This document shows positions 6,551 to 6,966 of a DNA stretch of 6,966 nucleotides, piece by piece. Position 1 is the stretch's first letter. Every line of letters starts with the position of its first letter. The translations under genes were made by a program, and so were the position numbers. The stretch is from assembly GCF_030515985.1 (NCBI RefSeq), contig NZ_CP100376.1, positions 50,991 to 57,956 on the forward strand, in the 5' to 3' direction. Origin of the DNA: Corynebacterium accolens. Its GTDB lineage: Bacteria; Actinomycetota; Actinomycetes; Mycobacteriales; Mycobacteriaceae. Below the pieces are notes generated by a model. The model worked only from the letters and a program-made list of their open reading frames with translations, was not told the DNA's origin and made no database searches.

Positions 6551-6613
6551 CCCTTCGCGCTCACCAGCGTGGGGCGCTGGGGTCTTTTTGTGCCCGCCGG
6601 TGAGCGGCAAGGG
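6551..6613. repeat. Near-palindromic repeat element, copy 1
   Basis: Left arm CCCTTCGCGCTCACC (6551-6565), right arm GGTGAGCGGCAAGGG (6599-6613). The arms are inverse except for a CG/GC swap in the middle. The interior contains the gtrA terminator hairpin and T-run. Length 63 bases. Confidence 0.75.
6564..6589 (+). terminator. Rho-independent terminator of the gtrA-family gene
   Basis: CCAGCG (6564-6569) and CGCTGG (6575-6580) form a 6-base stem with loop TGGGG, followed by GG and then TCTTTTT (6583-6589). GCTGGGG (6576-6582) can also pair with CCCCAGC at 6542-6548 for a longer-range 7-base stem. It ends the rightward gene run about 75 bases after the gtrA stop and lies inside the first repeat element. 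Confidence 0.8.
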
Positions 6614-6655
6614 CAGGGAGGGGCATCGCCAAGCAGGTGCGTGTGAGGCACCCTT

Positions 6656-6718
6656 CCCTTCGCGCTCACGGGGAGGTGGACTTCGTGCGCAGCGCTCGCC
6701 CCCGGTGAGCGGCACGGG
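6656..6718. repeat. Near-palindromic repeat element, copy 2
   Basis: Left arm CCCTTCGCGCTCACG (6656-6670), right arm GGTGAGCGGCACGGG (6704-6718, one A to C change from copy 1). The interior differs from copy 1 and contains small palindromes TGCGCA and AGCGCT. Length 63 bases, same arm spacing as copy 1. Confidence 0.75.
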
Positions 6719-6726
6719 AGGCCTCG

Positions 6727-6788
6727 CCCTTCGCGCTCACCGCCAACGGTTGCCGTCGGCGAAATCTCCTCCCCGTGAGCGGCAAGGG
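6727..6788. repeat. Near-palindromic repeat element, copy 3, with internal hairpin
   Basis: Left arm CCCTTCGCGCTCACC (6727-6741), right arm CGTGAGCGGCAAGGG (6774-6788). The interior has an imperfect hairpin at 6741-6761: CGCC/GGCG and ACGG/CCGT pair around a TTG loop, with one A-C mismatch. Length 62 bases. Only 8 bases separate it from copy 2. Confidence 0.75.
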
Positions 6789-6819
6789 TGGGGAGGCCGG
6801 GAGCCGCTGACGCTAGCAC

Positions 6820-6882
6820 CCCTTCGCGCTCACGGGGCGTAGAAAACGGAAACCACCCGCCGTCCGCGGTGAGCGCGAAGGG
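6820..6882. repeat. Repeat element, copy 4, with exactly inverse arms
   Basis: Left arm CCCTTCGCGCTCACG (6820-6834), right arm GGTGAGCGCGAAGGG (6868-6882). Here the 14-base core arms are exact inverse complements, without the CG/GC swap of the other copies. The right half overlaps the terminator of the minus-strand gene. Length 63 bases. Confidence 0.75.
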
Positions 6883-6890
6883 CGGGTGGT
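6842..6890 (-). terminator. Rho-independent terminator of the convergent minus-strand gene
   Basis: ACCACCCGCC (6852-6861) and GGCGGGTGGT (6881-6890) are exact inverse complements forming a 10-base stem. Read on the minus strand, the stem is followed by TTCCGTTTTC, a T-rich tract. No T-run follows on the plus strand, so it acts leftward. It lies 30 bases after the stop codon at 6920-6922. The 19-base loop is largely the right arm of repeat copy 4. Confidence 0.75.
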
Positions 6891-6919
6891 GGAGTGCGTG
6901 ATAGCGGTGGGAGTGAGCA

Positions 6920-6966
6920 TTAGTCCTCGAGCTCGGCGTCGAGGCGGGACTGGTCGCGGCGGTTTT
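6920..6966 (-). CDS. C-terminal end of a convergent gene, product not identified
   Basis: On the minus strand, 14 codons encoding NRRDQSRLDAELED run from the window edge to a TAA at 6922-6920. The tail is highly charged and acidic at its end, as in a soluble protein. The stop is followed 30 bases later by a strong minus-strand terminator, the main support for a real gene end. Too little is present to assign a family. Confidence 0.6.
   Translation of the reverse strand, partial: NRRDQSRLDAELED

Larger units (their letters stand above)
6489..6919. other. Convergent intergenic region, no gene seen, filled with repeats
   Basis: These 431 bases separate the gtrA-family stop from the stop codon of a convergent minus-strand gene. 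Open frames here are G+C-rich, lack ribosome sites and encode Pro/Arg/Gly-rich low-complexity sequence typical of non-coding high-G+C DNA. The region holds two outward-facing terminators and eight copies of a 14-15 base arm (CCCTTCGCGCTCAC or near-inverse GTGAGCGGCAAGGG). A degraded partial arm, GCCCTTCGC, is also visible near 6496. I see no RNA gene. Confidence 0.75.

Noticed and set aside
6418..6842. Several open frames on both strands in the convergent intergenic region
   Set aside because: All translate repeat DNA into Arg/Pro/Gly/Ala-rich low-complexity sequence, lack ribosome sites and overlap two terminators.
6551..6882. CRISPR array
   Set aside because: Repeats alternate in orientation, arms are only 14-15 bases, gaps between pairs vary from 8 to 42 bases, and no cas gene is nearby.

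Overview
The window looks like chromosomal core DNA of a Corynebacterium or close relative. G+C is high, about 60% by eye. There is a mycothiol biosynthesis gene (mshB), an LpqW-type lipoprotein gene, and the actinobacterial pairing of a 7Fe ferredoxin with dapC. Promoters show TAnAnT-like -10 boxes and weak -35 boxes. The genus is inferred from gene content and order, not from a marker gene.

Layout. Positions 1-642 (minus strand) carry the N-terminal part of a GPP34/GOLPH3-family protein that runs off the left edge. An 89-base divergent intergenic region follows. Seven genes then run rightward, tightly packed from 732 to 6488: lpqW-like lipoprotein, mshB (overlaps it by 11 bases), a four-helix membrane protein (overlaps by 1 base), a short gap with a promoter and an inverted repeat, the 7Fe ferredoxin gene, dapC (3 bases later), an RluA-family pseudouridine synthase (GTG start, overlaps by 8 bases), and a GtrA-family membrane protein with a probable promoter of its own. 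Positions 6489-6919 hold no gene. They contain a gtrA terminator, four copies of a roughly 63-base element with near-palindromic ends, and a terminator for a convergent minus-strand gene. Only the last 14 codons of that gene lie in the window (6920-6966).

How the genes fit together. The lpqW/mshB/membrane-protein overlaps suggest one transcript linking cell-envelope glycolipid homeostasis (LpqW) with mycothiol synthesis (MshB). The ferredoxin/dapC pair joins an electron carrier to the diaminopimelate/lysine pathway, and the pseudouridine synthase is probably translationally coupled to dapC. From memory, mshB followed by an Rv1171-type membrane protein, and fdxC followed by dapC, are also neighbours in Mycobacterium tuberculosis, with lpqW nearby. 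This block therefore looks ancestral and compact rather than newly acquired.

I see no phage, insertion sequence, CRISPR array, tRNA or rRNA. The least explained part of the window is the repeat-filled convergent intergenic region at 6551-6890.
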